DNA of 64,000 bases, taken from NCBI GenBank assembly GCA_018265615.1, contig JABLYX010000018.1, forward strand, positions 1 to 64,000, written 5' to 3'. Every line of letters starts with the position of its first letter. Position 1 is the stretch's first letter. Of the stretch, positions 34,419-42,975 are shown in pieces. The notes beneath the pieces are model-generated. The model did not search any database. It saw nothing but the letters and a program-made list of their open reading frames with translations, and was not told where the DNA came from. Source of the DNA: Lentisphaeria bacterium. Lineage in GTDB: Bacteria; Verrucomicrobiota; Lentisphaeria; Victivallales; Victivallaceae. The position numbers and the translations under genes are program-made.

Positions 34419-35276
34419 ATGCTGGATACGCTCGTTTCGATTCCGAGTGCGGTGATCATCGATTGCCTGAAAATGGTTTTGGAGATCCTCATCCTGACGG
34501 TGGTGATCTACAAGACGCTGCATTATCTGCGCGGCGCGCGCGGCGCGTCCGTACTGGCCGGAATCACGATTCTCCTGCTTGTGCTGACCTGGCTGTCGAA
34601 GCAGCTGCGGCTCGATGTTCTGAACTGGCTGCTGACCGGCATCTGGGGCACACTGGGGGCGGCGGTGGTCATTATTTTTCAGCCGGAGCTGCGGCGGGCG
34701 TTCGCCCAGCTCGGCAGCTTCAGCTTTTTCCAGGGCAAGCGCCGGCGCGAGGTCATCACGGAGATCGTGAATGCCGCGACGAATATGGCGCGCCGGAAGT
34801 GCGGCGCGCTGATGGTCATCGAACGGCGCATCGGGCTCCAGAATCTTGTGGACGACTCCGTGAAGCTCGACATCAAGGTCAACGCGATGGTGCTCGAGTC
34901 GATCTTTTTCCCGAATTCGCCGCTGCATGACGGCGCGGTCATCATCCGCGACGACCGGATCGTCGCCGCGCGCGCGATCCTGCCGCTGACCCGGGCGGAA
35001 AACATCTCGATCCGGCTCGGGACGCGCCACCGCGCCTCGCTCGGAATCTCCGAAGAGACCGACGCCGTCACTGTGGTGGTTTCGGAGGAAACCGGCGCAA
35101 TCAGCGTCGCCTGCCGCGGTGTACTGCACCGTGACCTCTCCCCGGACGAGCTCGCGAACTACCTGGAAAAACTCATCATCCTCGAGCAGGACGACTCCGA
35201 CCTCGCCGAAACCGTGCAGATGCTCGAAGAGCAGGCCGACCGGCGCGAGACGTCGGTGAACAAGGAGGGGCGGTAA
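34419..35276 (+). CDS. cdaA: Diadenylate cyclase CdaA (c-di-AMP synthase)
   Basis: 285 residues. Three N-terminal hydrophobic helices (VLEILILTVVIY, ASVLAGITILLLVLTWL, LLTGIWGTLGAAVVIIF) lead to the PELRRAF linker and the DAC (DisA_N) domain. The catalytic DGA motif (SPLHDGAVII) and RHR motif (GTRHRASLG) are intact, as is the following SEETDAVTVVVSEE. The enzyme makes the second messenger c-di-AMP from two ATP at the inner membrane. The next gene is its usual partner, cdaR, overlapping by one base. The C-terminal ~40 residues (EQDDSDLAETVQMLEEQ) look like a helical extension. Confidence 0.95.
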   Translation: MLDTLVSIPSAVIIDCLKMVLEILILTVVIYKTLHYLRGARGASVLAGITILLLVLTWLSKQLRLDVLNWLLTGIWGTLGAAVVIIFQPELRRAFAQLGSFSFFQGKRRREVITEIVNAATNMARRKCGALMVIERRIGLQNLVDDSVKLDIKVNAMVLESIFFPNSPLHDGAVIIRDDRIVAARAILPLTRAENISIRLGTRHRASLGISEETDAVTVVVSEETGAISVACRGVLHRDLSPDELANYLEKLIILEQDDSDLAETVQMLEEQADRRETSVNKEGR

Positions 35277-36247
35277 TGATGGAAAAGCGGCGTCGCGGTT
35301 CACTGTACAACACGCTGGTCCAGCTGGTGCGCCGGGACTTCTGGCGCAAGCTCATCGCGCTTTTTTTTGCTCTGCTGCTTTACTTTTACGTCTACAACGA
35401 GATCCGGTCGACGCCGCAGAAGATCGACAGTGTGCCGGTGGATATCGCATTGCCGCAGGAGCTTATGGATGTCGATCCGAAGCCGCATTTCGTTACGCTC
35501 GACATCAAGAGCAACCGGAACACGACCGTTTCGCCGTCGATGCTGCGCGGCCGCGCCGTCGTGGAGTACACCCGGTACATTCCGGGCAAGCCGTATGTGC
35601 TGACGCTGAAGCCGGAGTTTTTCATGTCTCCGCTCGGCGTGAGGATTGTCGGAGCCGATCCGCATGAAATCGTGCTGAATCTGCAGCAGCGGATGTCGCG
35701 TGACGTGCCTGTGCGCGTGACGTTTTCAAACCGCCTGTCGACCGATTACAAGAGTTCGCTCGCAAGCTGCATTCCGTCGACGGTCCGGGTGACCGGTCCG
35801 GAGCAGTTGGTCCGCGACCTGAAATCGGTGTCGACGCAGCCGATCCCGCTGTCGGAGAATGTGACGGAGGGGTTCGAATACGTCGCGACGCTCGATGCGC
35901 CGAACGGAACGACAATCTCCCCGGACAAGGTGACCTGCCAGATTGATATCGTGAAAAATTTCGAGCAGCGGACCTTCCAGTCATTGCCGGTGCAACTGCT
36001 GACCCAGTCGGGCGGCAAACAGTTCAAGACCGAATTCCTGAGTCCGCCGCGGGTCGAAGTGACCGTCCGCGGGCTGGCGGGGTCGGTATCGGCCCTCACT
36101 CCGGCGGAGGTGCGGCCGTATCTCGATATCTCACACATCGATAAGCCCGGAATCTACGAGATCTCCGCCGGCTGTTATGTGAAGGGCGAGGGGCTCGATG
36201 TGAAGGAGATCCGCCCCGCCCTGCTGAAAGTGAAAATTACGGAATAA
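35276..36247 (+). CDS. cdaR: CdaR / YbbR-domain regulator of CdaA
   Basis: 323 residues. A single N-terminal membrane helix (KLIALFFALLLYFYVY) anchors a chain of YbbR repeats outside the cytoplasm. Repeats start around residues 40, 125 and 220 (VPVDIALPQELMD, VPVRVTFSNRLSTD, LPVQLLTQSGGKQF), fewer than the four in Bacillus. In Firmicutes CdaR binds CdaA through the membrane and tunes c-di-AMP synthesis. The one-base overlap with cdaA argues for the same partnership here. Confidence 0.88.
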   Translation: MMEKRRRGSLYNTLVQLVRRDFWRKLIALFFALLLYFYVYNEIRSTPQKIDSVPVDIALPQELMDVDPKPHFVTLDIKSNRNTTVSPSMLRGRAVVEYTRYIPGKPYVLTLKPEFFMSPLGVRIVGADPHEIVLNLQQRMSRDVPVRVTFSNRLSTDYKSSLASCIPSTVRVTGPEQLVRDLKSVSTQPIPLSENVTEGFEYVATLDAPNGTTISPDKVTCQIDIVKNFEQRTFQSLPVQLLTQSGGKQFKTEFLSPPRVEVTVRGLAGSVSALTPAEVRPYLDISHIDKPGIYEISAGCYVKGEGLDVKEIRPALLKVKITE

Positions 36248-36288
36248 GTCGATAACGTTCATTTTAACCCAGAAGGATACCCCGGAAG

Positions 36289-37923
36289 ATGATTATCAAG
36301 AAGCTCAACTCCATGTTTCACAAACACAGCCGCTGGCTGTTCGGTGGTTTCACCATTGTGATCATCGTTTCATTCATGGGGTTTCTGACCCCGGGCCAGT
36401 TCGGCTGCGAGGGGCTCGGCTCCGGCCTCGGCCGCAAGGTGGGAACCGTGTACGGAGAGACCGTTACGCTTCGCAATCTGCAAAATCAGATGCGCGACAA
36501 CGAATTGCTCTCTTACATCGGCCTGAGCATGGGGCGCAATATGTCGTTTGTGCAGGCGTTCCAGCAGTATGCGCTGCAGGTCGCGGCAAAGCGGCAGGGG
36601 CTTGCCGTCAGCGACGGCGAAGTGGTCAAATTCATGCGCAATCTTCCGATGCTGCAGGAGAACGGCAAATACAGTCCGGAGCTCTATAAGAAGTTCAAGG
36701 AGGGCCTGGCGCGCATGGGCGCGAATGACGAACAGCTCGTCGATGCGATCCGCAGCGTGCTCCTGATCAGCAAGCTCGAAGCGCTTCTCGGAGGCGAAGT
36801 GATCGTGACCGACGACGAGCTTGAGACCTTCTACCGTCAGTTCAACGTGAAATATGAGGTCAAAGCCGCCGCTTTCAATACGGAGGCCTACCTGAAAGAG
36901 GTGAAGAACGACGGCGGGGCGATGAAGGATTACTTCGAGAAAAACGTCAGGAATTACCAGGTCTCCGGCAAGATCGCGGGTTTTGTCGTGGCGGTTCCGA
37001 ACTCCGCTTTCGTGAAGGAAGCGACTGCCAAAGCGTCGGACGAAGAGGTGAAGAAGTTTTTCGAGACGCGTCCGTGGCTCTTTGCGAAATATGGCAAGGA
37101 CGGCAAGGCACCCGAATTCAGCGCCTGCAGAAAAGAAGCGAAAGCCGAGTTCATCAAGAATGCGGCCCGCGACCTGGCGACGCGCCATGCGTATGAATTC
37201 GCGGCGGCGGCCTACGATGCGGTCAACGGCGCGGGAGACGCGAGGGATGCGGCGTTCCGGAAGGCCGCGGCGGATGCGAAGCTCGAAATCATCGAGACCG
37301 GCCTGGTCGATTTCGACGCGACCGCGGTCGGCAAGATCAACTCCCCCGAGCTGCTGAAGAACCTGATTGCGGCTTATGAAACCCACTGGGTCACGAACCC
37401 GGTTCCGGGCGAAGAGGCTGTGTACGTTGGCTTTGCGCGGGAGCGTGTTGCGCCCCGGCAGGCTGAGTTCAACGAGGTTTCCGCGCAGGTCGCGCGCGAC
37501 TATCGTGATGCCGAAGCGATGAAGCTTGCGGTCGAAGCCGCGACGAAGGCGGAAGAGTCCCTCGCGGCGATTGAGGACGGCAAGGCCCGCGCGAAGGCGT
37601 TCGGCGAGCTGAAGGGGTGCGAACTCAAGGAGTTCAGCTTCATTTTCGGCAGCGAAATGCCGCCGATGGAGTTCATCGACTCCGCGCTGGCGGCCTCGCG
37701 CCTCCGGGTGGACGAGGTATCGAAGGTGCTGAATACGGCTGCCGGCGCGCAGCTTGCGATTCTGCTGAAGCGCACTCCGGCGGACATGAAGGGGTTCGCG
37801 GAGAAAAAGGAGATGCTCCGGACGAGCTACGGGGCGATGAAGCGCCAGTCCGTGCAGGGGGCGTTCTGGGAAGAACTGATGACCCAGAGCCAGCTTGACC
37901 CTGAGCTGGCACAGCAGCAGTGA
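36289..37923 (+). CDS. PpiD/SurA_N-like membrane-anchored periplasmic chaperone
   Basis: 544 residues with the topology of PpiD: a short cytoplasmic segment (MIIKKLNSMFHKHSRW), one membrane helix (LFGGFTIVIIVSFMGFLTPG) and a large periplasmic part. Residues about 50-190 resemble the SurA N-terminal chaperone domain (VYGETVTLRNLQNQMRDNELL, AAKRQGLAVSDGEVVKFMRNLP, FKEGLARMGANDEQLVDAIRSVLL, VTDDELETFYRQFNVKYEVKAA). I cannot find a parvulin-type isomerase domain in the remainder, which is Ala/Glu/Lys-rich and probably helical. It likely assists folding of exported proteins at the translocon exit. It follows cdaR by 41 bases. Confidence 0.75.
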   Translation: MIIKKLNSMFHKHSRWLFGGFTIVIIVSFMGFLTPGQFGCEGLGSGLGRKVGTVYGETVTLRNLQNQMRDNELLSYIGLSMGRNMSFVQAFQQYALQVAAKRQGLAVSDGEVVKFMRNLPMLQENGKYSPELYKKFKEGLARMGANDEQLVDAIRSVLLISKLEALLGGEVIVTDDELETFYRQFNVKYEVKAAAFNTEAYLKEVKNDGGAMKDYFEKNVRNYQVSGKIAGFVVAVPNSAFVKEATAKASDEEVKKFFETRPWLFAKYGKDGKAPEFSACRKEAKAEFIKNAARDLATRHAYEFAAAAYDAVNGAGDARDAAFRKAAADAKLEIIETGLVDFDATAVGKINSPELLKNLIAAYETHWVTNPVPGEEAVYVGFARERVAPRQAEFNEVSAQVARDYRDAEAMKLAVEAATKAEESLAAIEDGKARAKAFGELKGCELKEFSFIFGSEMPPMEFIDSALAASRLRVDEVSKVLNTAAGAQLAILLKRTPADMKGFAEKKEMLRTSYGAMKRQSVQGAFWEELMTQSQLDPELAQQQ

Positions 37924-37944
37924 TGCAGCGGGAGCGTATGAGGA

Positions 37945-38778
37945 ATGGATTCAGAGAATACATCGGTTGAGGAGCGGTGTCCGGGGACGCGCTGCGAAGG
38001 CGGTTTCGCCCTCGGCCGTCACATGACGGTTGAATTTTACGATTGCGACCCGAAGGCGCTGGCCGATGCGGCGCTGGTGAAAGAGGTGTTCCTGCGCGCG
38101 GCGGAGAAATCCGGCGCGACGGTGATCGACGCGAATTTTCACGAATTCGAACCGCAGGGAGTAAGCGGGGTCGTCGTGATTTCGGAGTCCCACTTCGCGG
38201 TTCACGCCTGGCCGGAGCACGACTACGCGGCGGTGGACCTCTTCACCTGCGGCGATAAAGTCGATTTCGATGTCGCGATCGAGACGATCGCAAAGGGGAT
38301 CAGATCCGCCCAGTGGATCGTTTCGAGCGTGATGAACCGCGGCATCGTCGGTAATAACGGCGTCGAGCGGCTGGTCCCGGTGATCGAGGGGCGCGACTGC
38401 CGGTTTTCCCTTTCGTGGGAAGAGCGGTTCCATTCGAGCCGCGCCCACGCGCTCTCCGCTTCGATCGACATTTACGAGTGCCGCGCGCCGTGGCTCGGCT
38501 GTTCGCAGTCGCTGCGCAGGTTCGCGCTGGATTTCGCGGCGAAGCTCGGGCTCGAGCCGCGCGGGGAGTGGCGCGTAAACCCGTCCGAAGCGGGATTTTT
38601 CGCCTGGGTGCTGCCGTTGGCCGACGGAGCGCTGGCGGGGCGCATCGACCTCGGGCGGAAGGCCGCGTATCTTGACCTTTTCGTCTCGGGATACTTCGAT
38701 CCGCGGCAGGCGGCCGAGTTCGCGATCATCGAGCTCGGCGGAAACTACTACAGGCTGCAGCCGCACGTGCGGCAGTAA
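37945..38778 (+). CDS. speD: S-adenosylmethionine decarboxylase proenzyme, with a fused degenerate second SpeD-like half
   Basis: 277 residues, over twice the length of a normal bacterial class 1B SpeD (~125). Residues 24-130 follow the Thermotoga-type enzyme closely: LGRHMTVEFYDCD, GVSGVVVISESHFAVHAWPE, YAAVDLFTCGD. Self-cleavage is expected between Glu81 and Ser82, and His87 and Cys102 are in place, so the first half should make the pyruvoyl enzyme that decarboxylates SAM for spermidine synthesis. Residues 169-277 repeat the fold pattern (SASIDIYECR, AGFFAWVLPLADGAL, KAAYLDLFVSGYFDPRQAAEFAI) but lack the Ser, His and Cys. This resembles the duplicated-and-fused layout of eukaryotic AdoMet decarboxylases. 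No spermidine synthase gene is adjacent. Confidence 0.9.
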   Translation: MDSENTSVEERCPGTRCEGGFALGRHMTVEFYDCDPKALADAALVKEVFLRAAEKSGATVIDANFHEFEPQGVSGVVVISESHFAVHAWPEHDYAAVDLFTCGDKVDFDVAIETIAKGIRSAQWIVSSVMNRGIVGNNGVERLVPVIEGRDCRFSLSWEERFHSSRAHALSASIDIYECRAPWLGCSQSLRRFALDFAAKLGLEPRGEWRVNPSEAGFFAWVLPLADGALAGRIDLGRKAAYLDLFVSGYFDPRQAAEFAIIELGGNYYRLQPHVRQ

Positions 38779-38829
38779 CCGGACAAACCCGGGCGCGGCC
38801 GGCGGCCCGCCCTGAAAGGATAATGATTT

Positions 38830-39927
38830 ATGCCATTTGAACGTGGAAGCGTCACTTTTGCAATGTTTGAACTCAACGGCGAGCTGCCGGCGGATCTTCT
38901 CGGGCTGTTTGCCGCAAAGAAGGCGGGTCCGCTCGACTCGGTCGATTCCGAGCCGCAGTTCGGCTGGGTCACGGGGCACCACCTGCTCGACACGGCGATC
39001 GATGAGGAATCGGCCCAGCTCGGCGGCTGCTATTACCTGTCGCTGCGGCAGGCGGTCCGCAAGATGCCGGGTTCGCTGCTGAATGCGATCTGTAAGCGCG
39101 AAGAGCAGGCGTATATGCGCGCGAACAATCTCGAATACGTCTCCGCGAAAATGAAGAAGCAGCTCCGCGAGGAGGCGTTCGAGAAGCACATTCAGAAGAT
39201 GCCGCCGGCGCTGTCCGGAATCCCGATGGTGCTCGATCCGAACGAAAAACTGCTTTTCGTGGGCGCCACGAGCCGGACGCAGATCGATCTCTTCATCGAC
39301 AACTTCTTCCAGACCACGAAGCTCGAGCCGCTGCAGCTCACGCCGGGCCTGCTGCTTGAGAAGGCGTTCCAGATCACCGAGGCGACCTTTCCGATCCTGA
39401 ACATCGCGAACCTGCCGGGCAGCGGCACGGAGCCGTCGATCGGCCGCGATTTCCTGATGTGGCTCTGGTTCTACAGCGAGACGATCGGCAAGCTTCAGCA
39501 TCCGCAGTACGGCGAGTTCGATATCCTGATCGAGGGCCCCCTGACCTTCGCGGACGAAGGCGACGCGAAGGGCGCGGGCGAGACCACGGTCAAGAAAGGG
39601 GACTCCCCGCTGCGCAGCGCCGAGGCGAAAGCCGCGGTCGCGGTCGGCAAGAAGCTCAAGAAAGCGAAGCTGAGCCTGACCCGCGAAAAGCAGGTCTGGA
39701 GCGGCACGTTCGATGCGGACCAATTCGCTTTCAGTTCATTCAAGCTGCCGGAAGGCGAAGCGATGAACGAGGACGAGGTGTTCGCCGAGCGTGTGCAGAA
39801 CCTCTCCGTGTTCCGCGAGGCGATTGCCCTGTACTTCAAGAAGTTCGCGGATACGATGATGGGGTTGGAGTTCCCGAAATTCGAGTCTGAAATCCGTGAA
39901 TGGGCCAGGAACCGTGATGCCATCTGA
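38830..39927 (+). CDS. RdgC-like recombination-associated protein (tentative)
   Basis: 365 residues, cytoplasmic. The overall layout recalls RdgC, the ring-shaped DNA-binding protein that modulates RecA. There is an early QFGWVTGHHLLDTAIDEE like the GWV region near the RdgC start, then CYYLSLRQAVRKMPGSLLNAI, a basic helical stretch (MKKQLREEAFEKHIQKMPP), the core VLDPNEKLLFVGATSRTQIDLFIDNF (RdgC has a W-I-D/V-x-G-x-x-x-A-x-x-A equivalent) and a late KLKKAKLSLTREKQVWSGTFDADQFAFSSFKLP. Similarity is at the pattern level. The protein could instead be an uncharacterised relative. It sits between speD and trmB with the trmB start overlapping its end by 11 bases. Confidence 0.55.
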   Translation: MPFERGSVTFAMFELNGELPADLLGLFAAKKAGPLDSVDSEPQFGWVTGHHLLDTAIDEESAQLGGCYYLSLRQAVRKMPGSLLNAICKREEQAYMRANNLEYVSAKMKKQLREEAFEKHIQKMPPALSGIPMVLDPNEKLLFVGATSRTQIDLFIDNFFQTTKLEPLQLTPGLLLEKAFQITEATFPILNIANLPGSGTEPSIGRDFLMWLWFYSETIGKLQHPQYGEFDILIEGPLTFADEGDAKGAGETTVKKGDSPLRSAEAKAAVAVGKKLKKAKLSLTREKQVWSGTFDADQFAFSSFKLPEGEAMNEDEVFAERVQNLSVFREAIALYFKKFADTMMGLEFPKFESEIREWARNRDAI

Positions 39928-40558
39928 TTTCGTCGGGAACCACCCGGAGGATGCGGAGATCCGCTTCTTTACGGGGACGTGGGAGCTGTATCCGGCGTCG
40001 GAGCTCGCCGCTTCGCCGGTTGTCGAGCTCGACCTCGGCTGCGGAGTCGGCTCCTATACGGCCGAGCTTGCGAAGCGGTATCCGGAGCGGAAGATCCTTG
40101 CGGCCGACGTGATGGTCGGACGGCTGCGCAAGCTCGTGAAGCGCTGCCGCCGCATGGAGATCGGGAACATGACGATTTTGCGGACCGAGGCGCGCCACCT
40201 GGTTGCATTCATGCTGCCGGACGGCTCGATCGACCGGTTGCATCTGCTCTGCCCCGACCCGTGGCCGAAAGGGCGGCACAGCGGCCACCGGCTGCTGACG
40301 AGCGACTTTGTTTCGCAGCTGCACCGGGTGCTGAAAGAGGATGGCGTCTTCCATTTTTCGAGCGATGACGAGCCATACTATACGGCGGTGCGCGGCGTGC
40401 TGGCGGCCTCGGACCTTTTCAGCGAGGAGCCGGAGGCGATCGCGGATCTCGCCGGAATCAAAAGCGATTTTGAACTCCGCTGGAACGGGGAGGGCAAGCC
40501 GGTGCACCATATCGCTTACCGGCGCATCCCGCGCCCGGCGCATACGATCGGCCATTGA
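39917..40558 (+). CDS. trmB: tRNA (guanine-N7)-methyltransferase
   Basis: 213 residues from the ATG at 39917, chosen because CCAGGA lies six bases upstream. A GTG seven codons earlier is possible. The enzyme methylates G46 of tRNA using SAM. Family signatures: ELDLGCGVGSYTAELAKRYPE (SAM motif I), ILAADVMVGRLRK, RLHLLCPDPWPKGRHSGHRL (the PDPWPKxRH hallmark) and FHFSSDDEPYY. It overlaps the RdgC-like gene by 11 bases, and its end leads into a short spacer with a strong hairpin. Confidence 0.92.
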   Translation: MPSDFVGNHPEDAEIRFFTGTWELYPASELAASPVVELDLGCGVGSYTAELAKRYPERKILAADVMVGRLRKLVKRCRRMEIGNMTILRTEARHLVAFMLPDGSIDRLHLLCPDPWPKGRHSGHRLLTSDFVSQLHRVLKEDGVFHFSSDDEPYYTAVRGVLAASDLFSEEPEAIADLAGIKSDFELRWNGEGKPVHHIAYRRIPRPAHTIGH

Positions 40559-40573
40559 GTTTTTCCGGCTTTA

Positions 40574-40600
40574 TCCCGGGGGCCGCGGTGGTTCCCGGGA
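40574..40600 (+). repeat. Strong hairpin between trmB and the ankyrin gene
   Basis: A perfect 7-bp inverted repeat, TCCCGGG (40574-40580) and CCCGGGA (40594-40600), with a 13-base loop. There is no T-run, so it is either a weak or Rho-aided terminator for trmB or a stabilising leader hairpin for the next gene. Confidence 0.35.
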
Positions 40601-40616
40601 AAGTGGGGGGATGAAA

Positions 40617-42863
40617 ATGATCCGTCACTGTTGTTTCGCGGTTGTCCTGCTGCTGGCAGTCGGCTCCCGGGGATTGGTCCTTCCTCCCGAGCGGGGCATC
40701 ACGCCGCTGATGATCGCCTGCTGTGACGGCAAGCTTCGGCAGACGGAAGGGCTGTTGAAGGCCGGGGCAGACGTACACTGCCGTACCGAGCCGTATCGGC
40801 GGAGCGCGTTCCATTTCGCGCTTGCCTCTCCCGACCCGGATCCGATGATCGCGCTGCTGCTGAAGTATGCCGCTCCGCCGGAAGTGGAGGCGGAGCTGTT
40901 GGAGTTCGGGCTCCGGCAGTTCCGGCAGGCGGGGGCGGAGAGCAGCGAAAAGCGCCGCGCCTCCCTGCAGGAGGCCCTCGGGCGGCTGATCGACGCCGGT
41001 GCCGCCGTCGGGCGTGGAGCCCTGCCGGAGGCGGTGGTCCATTGCGATGTCCCGCTCCTGCGGAAGCTGATCCGGAAGGGCGCCGGAGTCAATATCCGGG
41101 GCGCTGACGGAGCTTCGGCCCTGACCTGGGCCCTCAGGAGCGATGTGCCGCTCGACCGGATCGAATTCCTGCTTGAAAGCGGTGCGGATCCGATGTCCTG
41201 CGACAGTTCCGGCAGCTTCTCTCTTTTTTCCCTGCGGAGCAATGCGCAGATGCGGCTGCTGCTGAAATACGGCGCGCGGCTCGAAGCGTTGCCGCAGCGG
41301 GGCTGGATTTCGGCGGAGGACGGCGTATTCCGGGTTCGCCCCGGACGGAACGCGAAACCGGTGGAACGCCCCGTGCTGGATTACTGGGCGGAGTGGATCG
41401 ACCCGGAGCTGTTGGAAACGGCTCTCCGGGCCGGGTGCCGGATCGGTCCGGAGGGGATGCGGAAGGCCGGGAAGAATCCGGAGCTGCCGCACATCTTCGA
41501 CCGTCTGGCGGCGGCATACGGCAAAGAGCCTCCGCTCACGGATATGCTGCTGAATGCACTGGAGTCGGGGCGGAACGGCAATCGGGCGTTTCTCGCCGGA
41601 CGGGGGGCGAAGCCCGGAGCCGGCGAGGTTGTCCGGTTGTTCGAAGCCGCGGCCCGGTCGCCGGAGCCGGGGAGGGCCGAAGCATATGCGTTTGTTGCGG
41701 CTCTGCTGAGCCGGAGCGGAGCATCCCTCGATTCCTGCGATCCGGAGAGCGGTCGAACCCCATTGCAGGCGGCGGCCGGGCTGCCCGATGCGGAGCTGGT
41801 CCGTTTTCTGCTTGAAAAGGGCGCGGATCCGAATATCCCGAATTCGCGGCACGGAGGGAACGCCTTATGGGCGCTCTTTTCCGGTTATGGGCGCGACGAC
41901 AGGACGCTGCCGGAGAAACGGGAGATCTTCGAGCTGCTGCGCCGGCATGGCGCGAAATTCGACGATGTCGACGGTGAGGGGAACAGTCTGCTGCTCGCCG
42001 CATTGAAAAGCGAACAGCCGGTGGAGCTCCTCCGGCTGCTGCCGCTCGACCGGGCGGCAGTTGCGCATGCCGACCGCAACGGCGTCACTCCGCTGATGCT
42101 GGCGGCGCTGTGGTACCCCGCCGGATTATCGGAGCGGCTGCTTGCGCTCGGGGCCGATCCGAATGCGGTGGATAAGGCCGGTTGGAATCCGCTTTTTTAC
42201 GCGGCGGTCTATTTCCCCCCCTCTCAAGGCTGCATGCTCTATCTCTGCCCGGTGTGGAGGGTGCAAAATGAGGCGAATGCGACGGTGCGGCTGCTGCTGA
42301 AGCATGGCGCGCGGGCGGACCGGCCCGACCGCTTCGGGGCGGTCCCGCTCCATCAGGCGGCGGCATGGGCGGAGCCGGAGACGCTCCGGTTGCTGATCGA
42401 AGCCGGCGGTGCGGAGAGCGTCAACGCGGAGGATGTGAACGGAACCGTCCCGCTTCTGCGGGCCGCCCGGTGCAGCGCCGGTTCCGCGGCGGTGCGGCTG
42501 CTGCTCGAAAGCGGGGCGAATCCGAATATCCGCCAGAGGAAAAAGCCTGTCCCGATCCGGGAGGTCACATGTTTCACAACTGAGCGGGATTTGTATGAGA
42601 CGGACGACCCCGCGATTACCCCGCGCCGCCGCCGGGACTGGCTGCCGGGTTCGCCGGACGCCATTCGACCGCCGCTGTTCTCCGCGGCGATTCGCGGGGA
42701 TGCCGAAATGACGGAGCTGCTGCTCGATTACGGGGCGGATCCCGGTTTGCGTTATTATGAGCGTGATGATGAGGTGGAGTTCTCCCCCGGGCGGTGGAGG
42801 CTCTCTCCTGAAATCCAACGGCTGTTTGAGGCGGCGGGGAAGCGGGACGACAGCCTGCGGTGA
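40617..42863 (+). CDS. Exported ankyrin-repeat protein
   Basis: About 748 residues. Two close ATG codons exist (40611, 40617). A GGGGGG run abuts the first and gives six-base spacing to the second, which I prefer. A signal peptide (MIRHCCFAVVLLLAVGSRGLVLP) is followed by at least ten ankyrin units: GITPLMIACCDGKLRQTEGLLKAGADVH, GASALTWALRSDVPLDRIEFLLESGADP, GRTPLQAAAGLPDAELVRFLLEKGADP, GVTPLMLAALWYPAGLSERLLALGADP, FGAVPLHQAAAWAEPETLRLLIEAGG, and a final AIRGDAEMTELLLDYGADP. No catalytic domain is seen. Ankyrin arrays bind other proteins, and an exported one in a gut- or host-associated bacterium could meet host targets. That is speculation. Confidence 0.85.
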   Translation: MIRHCCFAVVLLLAVGSRGLVLPPERGITPLMIACCDGKLRQTEGLLKAGADVHCRTEPYRRSAFHFALASPDPDPMIALLLKYAAPPEVEAELLEFGLRQFRQAGAESSEKRRASLQEALGRLIDAGAAVGRGALPEAVVHCDVPLLRKLIRKGAGVNIRGADGASALTWALRSDVPLDRIEFLLESGADPMSCDSSGSFSLFSLRSNAQMRLLLKYGARLEALPQRGWISAEDGVFRVRPGRNAKPVERPVLDYWAEWIDPELLETALRAGCRIGPEGMRKAGKNPELPHIFDRLAAAYGKEPPLTDMLLNALESGRNGNRAFLAGRGAKPGAGEVVRLFEAAARSPEPGRAEAYAFVAALLSRSGASLDSCDPESGRTPLQAAAGLPDAELVRFLLEKGADPNIPNSRHGGNALWALFSGYGRDDRTLPEKREIFELLRRHGAKFDDVDGEGNSLLLAALKSEQPVELLRLLPLDRAAVAHADRNGVTPLMLAALWYPAGLSERLLALGADPNAVDKAGWNPLFYAAVYFPPSQGCMLYLCPVWRVQNEANATVRLLLKHGARADRPDRFGAVPLHQAAAWAEPETLRLLIEAGGAESVNAEDVNGTVPLLRAARCSAGSAAVRLLLESGANPNIRQRKKPVPIREVTCFTTERDLYETDDPAITPRRRRDWLPGSPDAIRPPLFSAAIRGDAEMTELLLDYGADPGLRYYERDDEVEFSPGRWRLSPEIQRLFEAAGKRDDSLR

Positions 42864-42908
42864 CGGGATGGCGCCGCCGGTTTTTCGCCGGTTTCTCTCT
42901 CGCGCAAG

Positions 42909-42936
42909 TTGCACTTTTTTGAAAACGGATTATAGT
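42909..42936 (+). promoter_or_regulatory. Promoter of tyrS
   Basis: TTGCAC (42909-42914), 16 bp, TATAGT (42931-42936). The short leader that follows contains CCCCG (42948-42952) and CGGGG (42961-42965), a hairpin that overlaps the G-rich ribosome binding site before the ATG at 42976. Confidence 0.5.
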
Positions 42937-42975
42937 AAGGTCTTTATCCCCGTCCGGTGTCGGGGGCAACGTTTA

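Noticed and set aside
36289..37923. Annotating the PpiD-like protein as a peptidyl-prolyl isomerase
   Set aside because: No parvulin signature was found after the SurA_N-like region, so only the chaperone part is supported.
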